Shown here piece by piece: positions 34,289 to 45,300 of a stretch of 64,000 bases of DNA (positions are counted from its first letter, which is position 1; the number at the start of each line of letters is the position of its first letter). The DNA lies in NCBI GenBank assembly GCA_003117195.1, contig BDSI01000069.1:434001-498000 (forward strand), in the 5' to 3' direction. The translations under genes and the position numbers were made by a program. The stretch comes from Eudorina sp. 2006-703-Eu-15. Taxonomy: Eukaryota; Chlorophyta; Chlorophyceae; Chlamydomonadales; Volvocaceae. The notes beneath the pieces were generated by a model. That model did no database searches and was not told the DNA's origin. It saw only the letters and a program-made list of their open reading frames with translations.

Positions 34289-36662
34289 TCATGCAAACAG
34301 ATGCATCGCAGTCGCCACTCCATGGGCAGCGAAGTCCGGAAGCATCACCTCCACCACCCGCCCCTCCGCTACCAGGTCCACAAACGCCTCCTCCCCCTCG
34401 CCCCGGCCCGGCCCTCCAGGTCCCATACCGCCTCCGAAACAACCCCCGACGACGCCACCACCTCCAAAGCACGCCCCGCCAAACGCGCGCAGCAGCAGCG
34501 CCGCGTCAGACTGGGCTCTCAAACTGTTCCCAATCAGCGCCACGTTCTGAAGCGTGCCCGCTGCTTGGTTACATCGTACGATTTCGTCGTACAGTTCCCG
34601 ATGACAGCAGGGCGCGTAGAAGAGCGTGGGCTGGTCCGCAACCAGGGCGGCCGACGGCGCGGCGCTGGCGGCAGCGGTGACGCCGCCACGCGCCGCCGCC
34701 TGCGCCGCCGCGGCCTCGCGGTGACGACCCGCGGCTGCATCCGTGGCCTGAGCCTCCGCATCCCCCCAGCCACCAGGCTGGGGCACGGAGCCTGCCTCTG
34801 CTTCCTCAGTGGCATGGGATCCGCGCCACAGGCTCTCCACGAGTGCTATGTCCCAGTCCAGATACTCCGGGTCGTAGTACAGCACCTCGACTGGGGGCTG
34901 CGCACCCGCATCAAGGGCGACGCCCCCGGACTGGCCGCCCGCGCCCGCATCGATACTGGGCGCTGCCCCGGCTGTCAGAAGGCCGGGCAGTAGGGCGGGT
35001 GAGGTGAGGACACGGGAGAGCGCGAGCTGGTACAACCTGGGAGGGAGGGGTGAGCCGGGCACACCGGGCAGGGAGGGAGGGGAGAGCGCGGAGGATTGGG
35101 AACAGGAGCATATGAATGGTCTCCTGCCGGGGCGGGTTCGGATGTGGTAAGGGCGCTCCCCGAGCTGCCGATGGACGGGAACCCCGGATGCACATGCACG
35201 CGATGCGGCCAACATGATGGTGGTGGGCGAGGGGCGGGGGAGCTGCACCGGGTGGGTGCAAACCCGAGTTCAGCGCCCCCAGGAAAGAGAGCGGCGACTA
35301 CGGGTCGGCAGATACGCGCACACACAGCACTGCCCTCCGGAGGCCACCAACGTAACCCCTCCCTTCTTTTCTTTTTAACCCCCTCCCTCAAACAACGCAC
35401 CGGGGGCTTCCCATCCGCTTGCTATCCTCGAGCGCCTCTGCCGTTGGCTCGCAGCCATGCCAAACAGACCACGGCACTCGACCGAATGCGCTGCCCGCAC
35501 ATACCGCACATACCGCACATACCGCACATACCGCACATACCGCACATACCGCACATACCGCACATACCGCACATACCGCACATACCTTCACGGCACCCCA
35601 GTGCACCACCCTCCCAAGACACTGCACTCGCTCGGGGGCTCCGGCAACGCCGCACCTGGCAGCTGCCCGCGTGCTCTCCCGCTCCGTCTGCCGCCCATTG
35701 CGCAGCGCTGACTGGTAGGCGGCCAGGGAGCCCAGCCCCAGCACCACCACCCGCAGGACACGCCGCCACTCCCATCCGCCGGAAACCCCATCCTCGGGTA
35801 CGCCAGCACCCGGACGGCTGGCGTCCGCGCCCGCGTCTTTGTCGTCGTCCTTGTGTGTTGACGTTGACAGGGGCCCTTGCGAACGCGTAGACGAAGACAG
35901 AGAAGAGGCCTGGGAGGAGGAGGAGGAGGAGCGGGGGTACGTGGCGCTACCCGGTGTGGAGGCTCGGGACCCAGGCACAGCAGCGGCGGTGCGGCTGCTG
36001 CCTGACGCCGCCGATTCGCCGGCGGCCGCAGTGCCGCCCCAGCCCCCGGCCACTCTCACCGGTCCGCTGGAGGCACGGCCACCAGAAGAAGAAGGAGAAG
36101 AAGAAAAAGAAGAAGAAGAAGCCCCGGGCCCAAGCCCTGCAGGGCGCAGCAGCGCTGCGCTCTCACCGCCGCTGCCGCGGCCGCCGCCGCCGGACCTGAC
36201 CTGGTTGGCCTTGTCCTGGCAGCTTGTCATCGCCCTGGTCAGCCCGGCCATGTCGGGGTGGGCCTCCATCAGGCGGGTCACCTGGTGGACCAGGGAGGCC
36301 ACCTGGTGGACCAGGCTCCCAGCGGCAGTGCTGGCAGCCGGGGGGGTATTGCTGTTCGGTGGCAGCCCCCCGACGTCGGGGCCGTCACGAAGCAAGCGCA
36401 GTAGTTCCAGGCCGATGGTCGTACGGCTGCCATACAAGGTCCGTCGGACAGGAGTTTCGGATTTGGGGGTGCCATCCGCGTCGGGCGCCGTGCAGCGGGT
36501 GACCACGTGGGGGGAGAACCGGGGGCCGCTGGGAGTGGCGGAGGCGCGGGCAACCCGGCGTGTCGACGGCTCAGGACGCCCGGGCTTATCGGTCACGCAG
36601 GCGCGCCTGCGCTCCGTGCTGCTTGGAACTGCATGTCTACCCTGGCTGCTGGTGAGACGCAT
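34289..36662 (-). CDS. SRR1-like domain protein
   Basis: Two minus-strand exons, 35656-36662 and 34289-35036, joined in phase 2 (GCCAG|GTGCGG ... CCCAG|G), give 584 residues. Residues about 1-295 are low complexity (Ser, Gly, Pro), with Ser runs encoded by a GAA/GAG-rich tract on the plus strand near 36080-36120. The conserved part begins with VVVLGLGSLAAYQ. After a short insert come RLYQLALSRVL, VEVLYYDPEYLDWD, PTLFYAPCCHRELYDEIV, LQNVALIGNSLRAQSD and the terminal HLFA. These match SRR1 (SENSITIVITY TO RED LIGHT REDUCED 1): GLGS, QLA, YDP, LFYMPHC and IGNS. In Arabidopsis SRR1 affects phytochrome B signalling and the circadian clock; yeast and animal relatives have other or unclear roles. 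A light or clock role here is inference. A Gly-rich loop after IGNSL is unusual. Confidence 0.87.
35498..35586. repeat. 9-bp minisatellite, 10 copies, in the SRR1-like intron
   Basis: Ten tandem copies of CACATACCG (in transcript sense GTATGTGCG) lie within the intron 35037-35655, about 70 bases after the donor. Each unit contains GTATGT, a good 5' splice-site sequence. Confidence 0.93.
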
Positions 36663-37110
36663 GCCAACTCACTGCCCCGCCACCGGTGTCGCAGGACACT
36701 CCGTAATGCAACTATTGAATTTGCAACTGTATATGGAAATCGTGGTCTGACGGAGCGGCACAAATTTCAGCTTGAACAGTCATGTCGAGGACAAAAGCGA
36801 ACGAGCGATACGACACAGAGCCGTACAATGTTTCGAGAGCCGGAGCATAGAGCACCTGGCAGTATTAACATTACATGCTGCCCAATCTGGTACATCGTGG
36901 CAGCTGCGTGACCGATCTTTAGCGTTACCGCCATTAAGGTTGTGTGCCGAACATCTTGCTTATACGGTGTCCTGATCCAATCCCGTTTGCCATTGTCAAA
37001 ATTAATGAGTATCTGCATGAATATCCATTAAGGAAGCATTCTACAACGGTATAACCACCTGACTCGGGAATCGTTGTTTACCCCGGTTGGATGCTAGCTG
37101 TATCGGCCCA
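36663..37110. promoter_or_regulatory. Shared promoter region of SRR1-like (-) and uS19m (+)
   Basis: 448 bases separate the two start codons, which point away from each other. The stretch is less GC-rich than the genes. No specific element could be assigned. Confidence 0.5.
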
Positions 37111-37461
37111 ATGCCGCGCAGCATTTGGAAGGGCCCATATGTGGCGGTGAATTTGCTACAGGATGTCGTAAATCTCGCTCGTAAACATCCAGAGTGGTGG
37201 AACAAGGGCCGCTTTCTTGGGCAGAAAGCTCCTGAGACCATAAACACATACAGCAGGGCGTCAGTGATATTGCCGGATTTCCTCGCCTGCCGCTTCGGTG
37301 TACACAACGGGAAGAGCTTCATCAACCTGGAGGTGCAGGAGGCGATGGTTGGTCACCGCCTGGGCGAGTTCGCGCCGACAAAGGTGGTACCGAAGCACAA
37401 AGCCAAGGAGACCTCCTTGGTGAAGAAGAAGATCAATCCCAAAACCGGCAAGGCCGGGTGA
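37111..37461 (+). CDS. RPS19: Mitochondrial small-subunit ribosomal protein uS19m
   Basis: A single exon of 116 residues starts at the ATG of MPRSIWKGPYVAVNLL, the classic S19 start (PRSxWKGPFV). It continues with TYSRASVILPDFLACRFGVHNGKSF, VGHRLGEFAPTK and a Lys-rich tail. This is the bacterial/mitochondrial-type uS19, which binds the 16S-like rRNA head of the small subunit. Chlorophycean mitochondrial genomes have lost their ribosomal protein genes, so a nuclear copy fits. I see no N-terminal targeting extension: the protein starts at the conserved core. An upstream exon encoding a presequence cannot be fully excluded, because the frame is open back to 37087. It is intron-free among intron-rich neighbours and head-to-head with the SRR1-like gene. 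Confidence 0.93.
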   Translation: MPRSIWKGPYVAVNLLQDVVNLARKHPEWWNKGRFLGQKAPETINTYSRASVILPDFLACRFGVHNGKSFINLEVQEAMVGHRLGEFAPTKVVPKHKAKETSLVKKKINPKTGKAG

Positions 37462-38955
37462 GGCTCCCGAGACGGGTGCGACGACCCGCTGGGTCACGCA
37501 CCGCCTAGGGATTTTCTTGATATCATTGATGGCGCGTGATGATGGGCAAACTGGTTCTGGGATATCTGGTTCTGGGATATCCCGGCCAAAGTCGTTGACG
37601 CGGGTCATAGCGCTTGGACTGCGGCGGGTGGTTTTGGCCTGACCCCAATTGAAACAGCTGGGCGTGCGAGTCTGCTGGGACGACCCTACGCATGCACGGA
37701 TTGTTATTAACGAACTGCGTTTTGTCTGGACATGTCTCGAGTACCTGAGGCACGCGAGCTTAGGCTGGGAGCTGCGGCGTAGCTCGGACGGGCGTGCTGC
37801 GGGCTGCCGGTTATCACCCGTGCAGTCCTGAAGCCAAATCAGGAGCGGCCCGCTGCACTTCTCGACGGACTGCGCAACATGGACTGCGCAGTATGGGACA
37901 TGATGTGATCATACCGGCGGGGTCCTCAACTGGCCGGGTCTCGCAGCGGGCACTGTGATGGTATTGGGTCACGTGGAGATGACCCGGGTCACCTCCCCGT
38001 GGGTGTGGTGGACCCTGACGGTGGGGAGCGAGCCAGACACGGCCAGGCTGGCCCATGGCGTGTGGAAAGCCTCGGTACCACACGTACATGTAGCCGCGTG
38101 TACATGTAACCTTGCACCTTGGCAGTCGAGCGGAGCCCACGTCCACGGTATCCTAATGGCGCTACCCCTTGTAGGAACCGCTAGCTGCACACCGCACCTT
38201 GCGGCATGTTGACGGCTGTCGCTGGTCAACACTACCGCTGGGTACAAATCCACACAAACAAACGTTCGGCCTGCCTTCCAGTGCACTGACGCACAGCACC
38301 AAAGTGGCGCACCCACAGGCGGGGTTCCCTGCTGCGGCCTCCGCAAGTACAAGAGTACACAACCCCGCACCCGGACCCACGTACTTTGACGACTCGGCAG
38401 TCGGAGTTAAATTCATAGCTGTTGCAGATGGGTCAACCCGCTCTGACCCATGTACGGTACCCCCCTAGCAGGGCGCGAAACCCGCCGGTGGTAAGACCGC
38501 GGCCTCATCGCTTCGGGTCGGACATGCTCGTCACTATCCTTACACGTGTCATTGCATGTTCCTCACGGCCCCCTTCCAGGCTTCCAAACCCAGCCCAGTC
38601 CGCGTCGCGACTCCATTCCCCTCCTCACTCACCATCGGCCCGCAAACCGCATCGGCGAACGGCGCGATGCAGGGCTGCATATGCTGTAACCCCCGGGGGC
38701 CCCCGACCGGCTCCCAGGCTTCCGTTCGCTACCACCAGTACTGCCCGGGTGACTCGCTGACGTCACCGTAAAAGGCTGCGGAAGGAACCGCCCGGCTGGG
38801 CACTCGAACGGACTGCTCATCCAGTGCGGGCCGCAAACATCGGCCCCCACCCCACGAGGCTCCCCCCGTCCCCCGCGGTAACTCTAGGGAATGAAATCCA
38901 TCAAGGTGAACTGGCTTGCCGCCACGTGTTCCCAGACGCCCACCTGCAAACCCCA

Positions 38956-38960
38956 TTACA
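38956..38960 (-). terminator. Candidate TGTAA poly(A) signal of Miro
   Basis: TGTAA on the minus strand lies about 440 bases after the Miro stop. A second copy lies at 38540-38544. Confidence 0.4.
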
Positions 38961-39229
38961 CCGAGTGCACGCTTACTAGGATCTCCATATCTTTCGCCCC
39001 ACACCGCCGTTACTTCTCTCCAATCGCCCCCACAGGCCTCAGCCGCACCCCCTGTCAGCCACTCGCCCCCCGCCCCGTCCCTATCCCCTCAGCCCCCATA
39101 CCCACAACCGCACCCGCGCCCGTCGTCGCATCCCTTCCCTTCACCCGCCCCACTCTCCGTCCCCACAGTCCTCTCACATCTGCAGCTCCATGCTCCAATT
39201 CACAGGTCCGCGAGGTCCGCGACAGACGG

Positions 39230-39397
39230 CCCCACCTGTGGCCCCCACCTGTGGCCCCCACCTTGGCCCCCCCCCCTAGGCCTCCCCCCCTAGGCCTCCC
39301 CCCCACCTAGGCCCCCCCACCTAGGCCCCCCCACCTGTGGCCCCCCACCTGTGGCCCCCACCTGTAGCCCCCCACCTTGGCCCCCACCCTGTGGCCC
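39230..39397. repeat. C-rich minisatellite abutting the Miro stop codon
   Basis: About 12 imperfect units of the form CCCCCACCTGTGGC or CCCCCACCTAGG fill the whole stretch up to the stop codon at 39398. In the Miro transcript this makes the 3' UTR begin with a long G-rich tract. Confidence 0.85.
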
Positions 39398-42300
39398 CTA
39401 TTTCGCCACATTCAGGAAGGACGTCCCGGGCATCGAAAACAAGGAACCCAGCCGGTCGCCCAGGGAGGATCCCCCGGACGGTTCGGGCCCCGCCACCCCC
39501 GGGGCATCCAGCACGCCGCCGCTGGACCCTGCAGCTGCTGCTGAGGCCGCGGCGGCGGCGCTGCTGGTCCCGCTCGCTGCCGATGACCCGCCGGTGCTGC
39601 CGGTACTGCCGCGCTCCGATGTGACGACCTCGTCGCGGCCCCAGTACATGGAGTAGAGGCAGTAGCCGCCCAGCGCTGCCGCCGCCAGCGCCAGTCCGCC
39701 GATGACGAGGCGGCGCTGCAGCCGGCGCCGGTCCTTGCGGGCAGGGGTGTCCGGGATGTGCGCCTCCGGGGCCAGGAAGGACGCGGCCAGGACGTGTCTG
39801 CGACCGCGATAGCAGTAATGGCAGCAGCAGTAGCAGCAGCGATCAGGGCCAGGGGCGAGCAGAGAGATGCGGGGCGCGGACTGATCAGTCAGGCAATTAC
39901 GGGTGAAGACTACCATATCTGATGCCGGTTCAGCCTCGTGCGTCGTGACCCACCGCACGTGTGCTGGTTGCCGGGTTTGAATCGGTGAATCACACACACC
40001 CGGCGAGCCCCGCGCGGCCAACACCCAGCCGCCACCCACCCGGTGACTAGTATGGGTTGGGCGGGTTTCCTCGGTCATTACAGCCGCCACCCAACCGCCA
40101 TCAGCAATCACTCTGCAAGTTTGAATCAGCCGCGCCCGCCCTCTTGCTCCCCTCGTCCGCCACCTCGCCGCTCTCTGCCCCCCCTCGCGGCGTCCGCCTT
40201 CCCTTTCCTCACCTGAACACGCCCCCCATGGCCGACATGTCCGCGGCCGCCACCGGCAGCGGGTCCGGCAGCGCCAGCTCCCCGCAGGCTGCCAGCACCC
40301 GCTCCCTCAGCTCCCCGCACATCCCCACATCGTCCTTAGTGGCCACCAGCAGCACCGGAAGGGTCTCGCACCTGGGGGCGGGGGCGGGGGGGGGGGCGGG
40401 GGCGGGGCGGGGGCGGGGCGGGGGCGGGGGCGGGGCGGGGGCGGGGGCGGGGGCATGCGATGGGCGGAGGGCGGGGAGCAAGAAATTAAGGATTCGGGGA
40501 ACGCTAGATCAACATCCCAGACATGGCCGGGATACTGGATAGAGGGATCGGGGTCTGCGGGACGGAGGGAACAACAAGGTGGAGCACAATGTGGTAGTAG
40601 CGGTTTTCAATGGGATTGATATGAAGTATGGCCCTTGGGGATGGATGCAAGTCCGCGTGAAGCTGCGCCGGCAACGCTGTGGGAGTCTGTTCCGTCCACC
40701 CGCCCGGCATCGCCCCGTTCAGCGCCTCGGCGCTGCCTGCGATCCCCCGTTTCTTACCCCTGGGACCCCACCCCCTGCGGTGGCCACCCCCGGCCTCCTA
40801 CCAATTCTCTATACCCTCTGCAACTTGCTCCTGCAGACGGGCTGGCAGCTGCCCGCAAACACGGCACGGCGCGGTCTGTCCCGCGGGTCCTCTTGTTTGT
40901 GCGGCCCTTCCACCCCCTCCGTCCTCACCCGGGCAGGCCGCACAACGTCAGCATGGACTTGTGCGCCCATGTCCACGAGTCCGCGCTGGTGCTGTCGAAC
41001 AGGAACACCGCGCAGTCCCCGCGGGACAGGTCTGGCAGGCTGTACACCGCCCCCGAGCTGCCGCCCGCCTGCGAGAAGAAACCCGAGAGCGCCGAGGACG
41101 CCGCCGGGGACGCGCCACCCGGCGGCCCTGACGGCCCCGCGCCCGGGGCCCCCGGTGGTGTTGCCCCGGCAGTGGGCCCTGCGCCCGCGCTGGAGCTGGC
41201 GGACTCCGCAGCCAGTGCTGCGGAGGAGGACGAGGGCCCGGGGGATGCAGCCGAGGCGTTGCCGACGGGGGCGGATGTGGTGGCTGCCGCCGCAGTGGAG
41301 GTGGAGGGTGTGGAGTGGCCGCCGAGGAGCTGCCCGAGGGCCCCGCCGACGACGGCTGCCGCACCCGAGTGGGAGGCGGAGGCTCCGGAACCAGCGGGTC
41401 GCCCCGACAGAGTCGCCGCGGTGAGCAGCTCGTTGGTCAGGTCCTCGGGGACCTGTATGTGGACCAGGGGGGGAAGGCAGGCAGCCCGGGGCGGAGGTGA
41501 CCTCGAGCTCTGCCGCTAGGCATCCGTCGGAGCGCCAGGGCACACCGAAGGGTGTGCGGCCGCATGGACGTTCTGTGGTAAGGGACACGGGTGTACAGAG
41601 ACATACAAGCCTAGGGGCCGAGAGGTCGCGGTCGCTTCCTGCATGGCCCATTCTCATCCTCGCGTGGGGCCGGGCGCCCCTTCCTCCTCACTGCGCAGCG
41701 CCCTCCGCCCCCTCACCCACCTCCACGAGCGCCAACGTCCGGTCCCGGCCGTCGTCGCACCGCACTGTGGCCAGGGCCGTCAGCGGCGGGGCGCCGCCCG
41801 AGCCGCTGCCCGCCGCGCCGCCCGGCCCCGCCGCCGCGTCCGCGTCCGCCCTCCGCCCCGCCAGCGCCCTCAGCAGGGTGGACTTGCCGCACCCCGCTGA
41901 GCCGAACACGTAGCACAGCGCCGTCGTCCTGTCCGCACACCAACACACAGGCGAGACATGCCGAGCTCAGCTATGCCTCTTGCATGCCACGCACTCCTGC
42001 TCAGCCTGCCTATGAACACACAGACATGTCGTCGACCCATTTCCTGGAGACACACACATTTAAAGTCTTGATCCTCCATACCCCCAAAGCGGACACTCTC
42101 GCGCCACAGAAGCGAACACGGACTCGGACGTCCGCGGGGATGCGGAGGCGCCCACCGGTCACGAGCGGATCATCCCCCACCCCACGTCGCCGCACGGGGG
42201 AAGGCAGGGGAGCTAGAGCCCTCCACAGCGGACCCAGCCCAACTCGGGGTCCACAACGCCGAGACGAGACCCCCCTCCTGGAGCAGTTTGAATATGTCTG

Positions 42301-45300
42301 CAAGTTTCCTGCCGCCCCCCTTCGGTCCGCCCCGCTCCCGCTCCGCCCCCAGTGCCCACGCACCTCTCCGCCAGCTCCTCCCGGTGCCGTTTATCCGGGC
42401 GCCTGCGCTGCCGCTTCACCAGCAGGTCCCCGGGGGCCCCCTCGTAGCCCAGGTACAGCAGGTGGGCCAGGCTGCCCCGCGGGTCGGTCAGGGCGCAGTA
42501 CCGCCAGCGAGCAATGAACGCCTCGAGGTTGTGTACGGCGCCGTACGTGCCGCACACCATGAGCCGGTTCACGCGCTCGTTCTGCGGGGCGCCGTACATT
42601 CGGGAAGCCCCATTGACCGGGCGGCGATGTGATTGTGATGTGTGTGTGTGTGGGGGGGGGGGTGAAAGGAAATATCCAAGTCAAGAACGGGGTGGAGTTG
42701 GGGGCATACAATGGGGCCCAAGATGTGTATTGGAGCCTCCACGCCTATCACCCGATGCCGACTGTCGGAATGGACGCACTTGGTCAGGACTGACCGACCG
42801 CCAGTGCACTTGGCCCCCCTGGCGAGTGGCTGCCGGATGCGGAGCCGCCTCCACACCCTCAACCTCCCGCCCCCGACCCCCCCCGGGCTCCCTCCGCTCA
42901 CCTGCCACTCGGTCGGCAGCGACGGTGCCGTACTGAACAGCCCCTGCAGCTGCTCCCAGCTGAGCATCCCCTCGTCCCGCGCGTCGTACAACGCAAACTG
43001 CTGCTGCAGGAACGCCACCGCTGTGGGGCTCAGCTCCAGAACCTGCGGGGGATGGGGTGGAGGAGGGGAGGGCGAGTGGAGGGCGGTCATTGGCTGACGG
43101 TGACTGCCGGTATCAAGGACCCTCGGTGGTGAGGCAGCGCGCGGGGGTTAAAAAGAAACAGCGGGCGGGGGATGCAGACAAGCTGCGGGGGTGGGTGGGG
43201 TGGGGACGCAGGCTCCTCTGCCCCCCAGTTCACTCGCTCACCGCCCAGCGTCCGCTCCGAAACCGTTCGCCCGCCCCTCTTCTGTGACCGCGGACCCCGC
43301 ACAGCCAGCCACCCCTCCCGACCTCAGCTCCCGTCCCGCCCGGAGCACTTCTGCCACTGCTGTCTCACACACTCCGGTCGTTGAGCCCTGTGGCATTGTC
43401 CCCATGTTGTACGGGAAAGGGATCCGAGGTCCCCCAGTCGCGCCGCACCTGGTCCGGTGGCAGCCGCACGTTGACCTGGTCCAGAAGCTCGTCGCTGAGC
43501 CGCAGTTGGTCGTTGTAACCTGGTTGGGTAGGTGGGTGGGTGCATGAGTGGGTGCATGCTGGTGTCGCGCTGTCGCCACACCCCCAACCCCATCGCACTC
43601 GCCTTCCTTCCGCACACTGTCCCCCTGCGACCCTCCCGGGGGGCACCCGGCCCGACCCGGATCAATGCCGCGCAACGCGTGCCCGTGCCCGTCATGGACA
43701 CCGCCCGCATGATGATCTCCCACTATGCGAAGGCATGGCACCGCTGTCCATTCCCCGCCCCTCATTCGTCATCCCACCCCCCTCCTTCCCCAGGGTGAGC
43801 CTTACCAAATCGCCGCAGCACCTGCCACACGGTCTCCAGTCGCCCCCGCTCGATGAAGAGGCCCTGCCGGGGCCGGGGGCCGGGGGGCACCGCAGAAACC
43901 GTCAGCCCCGGCACGTCGTCAAGCAGGGCGCAGTCTCCGCACCACAGGTTCTCCCAACCGCCTGCCAGCGCCCCACCCCACCCCAACCCCCCACCGCACA
44001 CGGGACCTCCGAAGGGTGCACCCGCGCTCCCTGGCACGGCGCGCGCGGCCCACCCGCCCCGACTCACACACCTGGAGGAAGAGGAAGCCCTCCAGGGTCA
44101 GCCCCGTGTCCGTGTAGCCGTTGGGGACTTGCTGCCGTACCACCTGGCGGCAGGACAGCCATGACGCGGGGGAGGGGGGGTCCAGAGAAGCGGGGCTCGG
44201 CTCTCGCCCGACTCCGCGAGGGCCACCACCCGTCGTGGGGCCGCGCACACCGCGGCAGCGGCAGCGGCCATGGCAGATGGCCGACGGTCACCGCCTGAAT
44301 GCCGTTGTGGGGCATGGAACTCCTCCCCGGAATGCACACCTACATGGCATGGCCTCATTGTGTCCAGTCATATTTCCCCCTTAAGTGACGACGCCTTTTG
44401 CTGACCTGAGGACGCGCCGCTCCCCGGGTGACTGCCCAGGGGTTGAGGCGCCCTGCGCAGCGGCACCGGGGCTACTCCTGCTCACGGACCCATGGGCCAT
44501 CCCGGCTTCCCCACCGCACCTGTTTGATGCCCCGCAGCTCCTCGGCGCTGAGGGAGATCCCGAAACACATCGACTGGAAGGTGTTGACCTCCGCGTCCGA
44601 CAACGTGCCGTCCTGGGGTGGCGGTGTGAGGATGGGATAGGGGGTGCGGATGGGTAAAGCCAGATGGGGCTCGCAGGTACAAGTGCCTGGAGCGTTGCAA
44701 ACTGACAAGGCAAATCGCTCCAAGAACTATTACAGCAGCGAGCCTGGTGCGACCCTGCGGCTACAGAGCGGCGACACCGGGCCTCCGAGGGAATCGTTCG
44801 GCAACCCCGCTGCCGCCGGGACAGCAGCACAGCTGATAGTATTGGTGGGCCCGAGCCCGCCCCCGCGAGGTCACGGAGCTGGGCCGAACGGGGACTGGTG
44901 GGGCCCCCTTCGAGGACCCGTCCCGATCCGGCCCCGTCAGGTCCGTACGTGTCCCGGTAACCAACCCGGTCCCGACCTTGTCCTGGTCGAAGATGATGAA
45001 CACCCGCTTGAGCGCCCGGATGGCAGCCTGCCGTATCACACGGTCCGTTCTGTCGTACAGCGGCTGCAGCGGGTACAGCACCGCCTTGAGCGCGTGGTAA
45101 AACACGTCTGGCAGCGGAGGGCCGAGACGTGTTTGGAAGGGATGGGCGGGAGGGAGGGGACGCTCAGCTCGAGCCAGCAGGCAGGCGCCGGAGCGGCTGG
45201 GGCCGGACCGTCCCCGGGCCGGCGGTGGATGGGGCACCCCAAACCGGACACAGATCACGGATCGGCGCGTGAGGAAGGGCGTGGAAAGACATCGCGTGTT

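Larger units (their letters stand above)
37462..39397. other. Convergent 3' regions of uS19m and Miro, no gene seen
   Basis: The two genes converge here. The region holds both 3' UTRs and candidate TGTAA signals. Open frames such as 38891-39310 (+) are Pro-rich readings of C-rich repeats and are not supported. Confidence 0.5.

Noticed and set aside
35586..36662. Longer first exon of the SRR1-like gene running to the GTATGTG at 35585
   Set aside because: That donor is in phase 0, while the acceptor at 35036 needs phase 2. The donor at 35655 restores frame and the ARLYQLAL motif.
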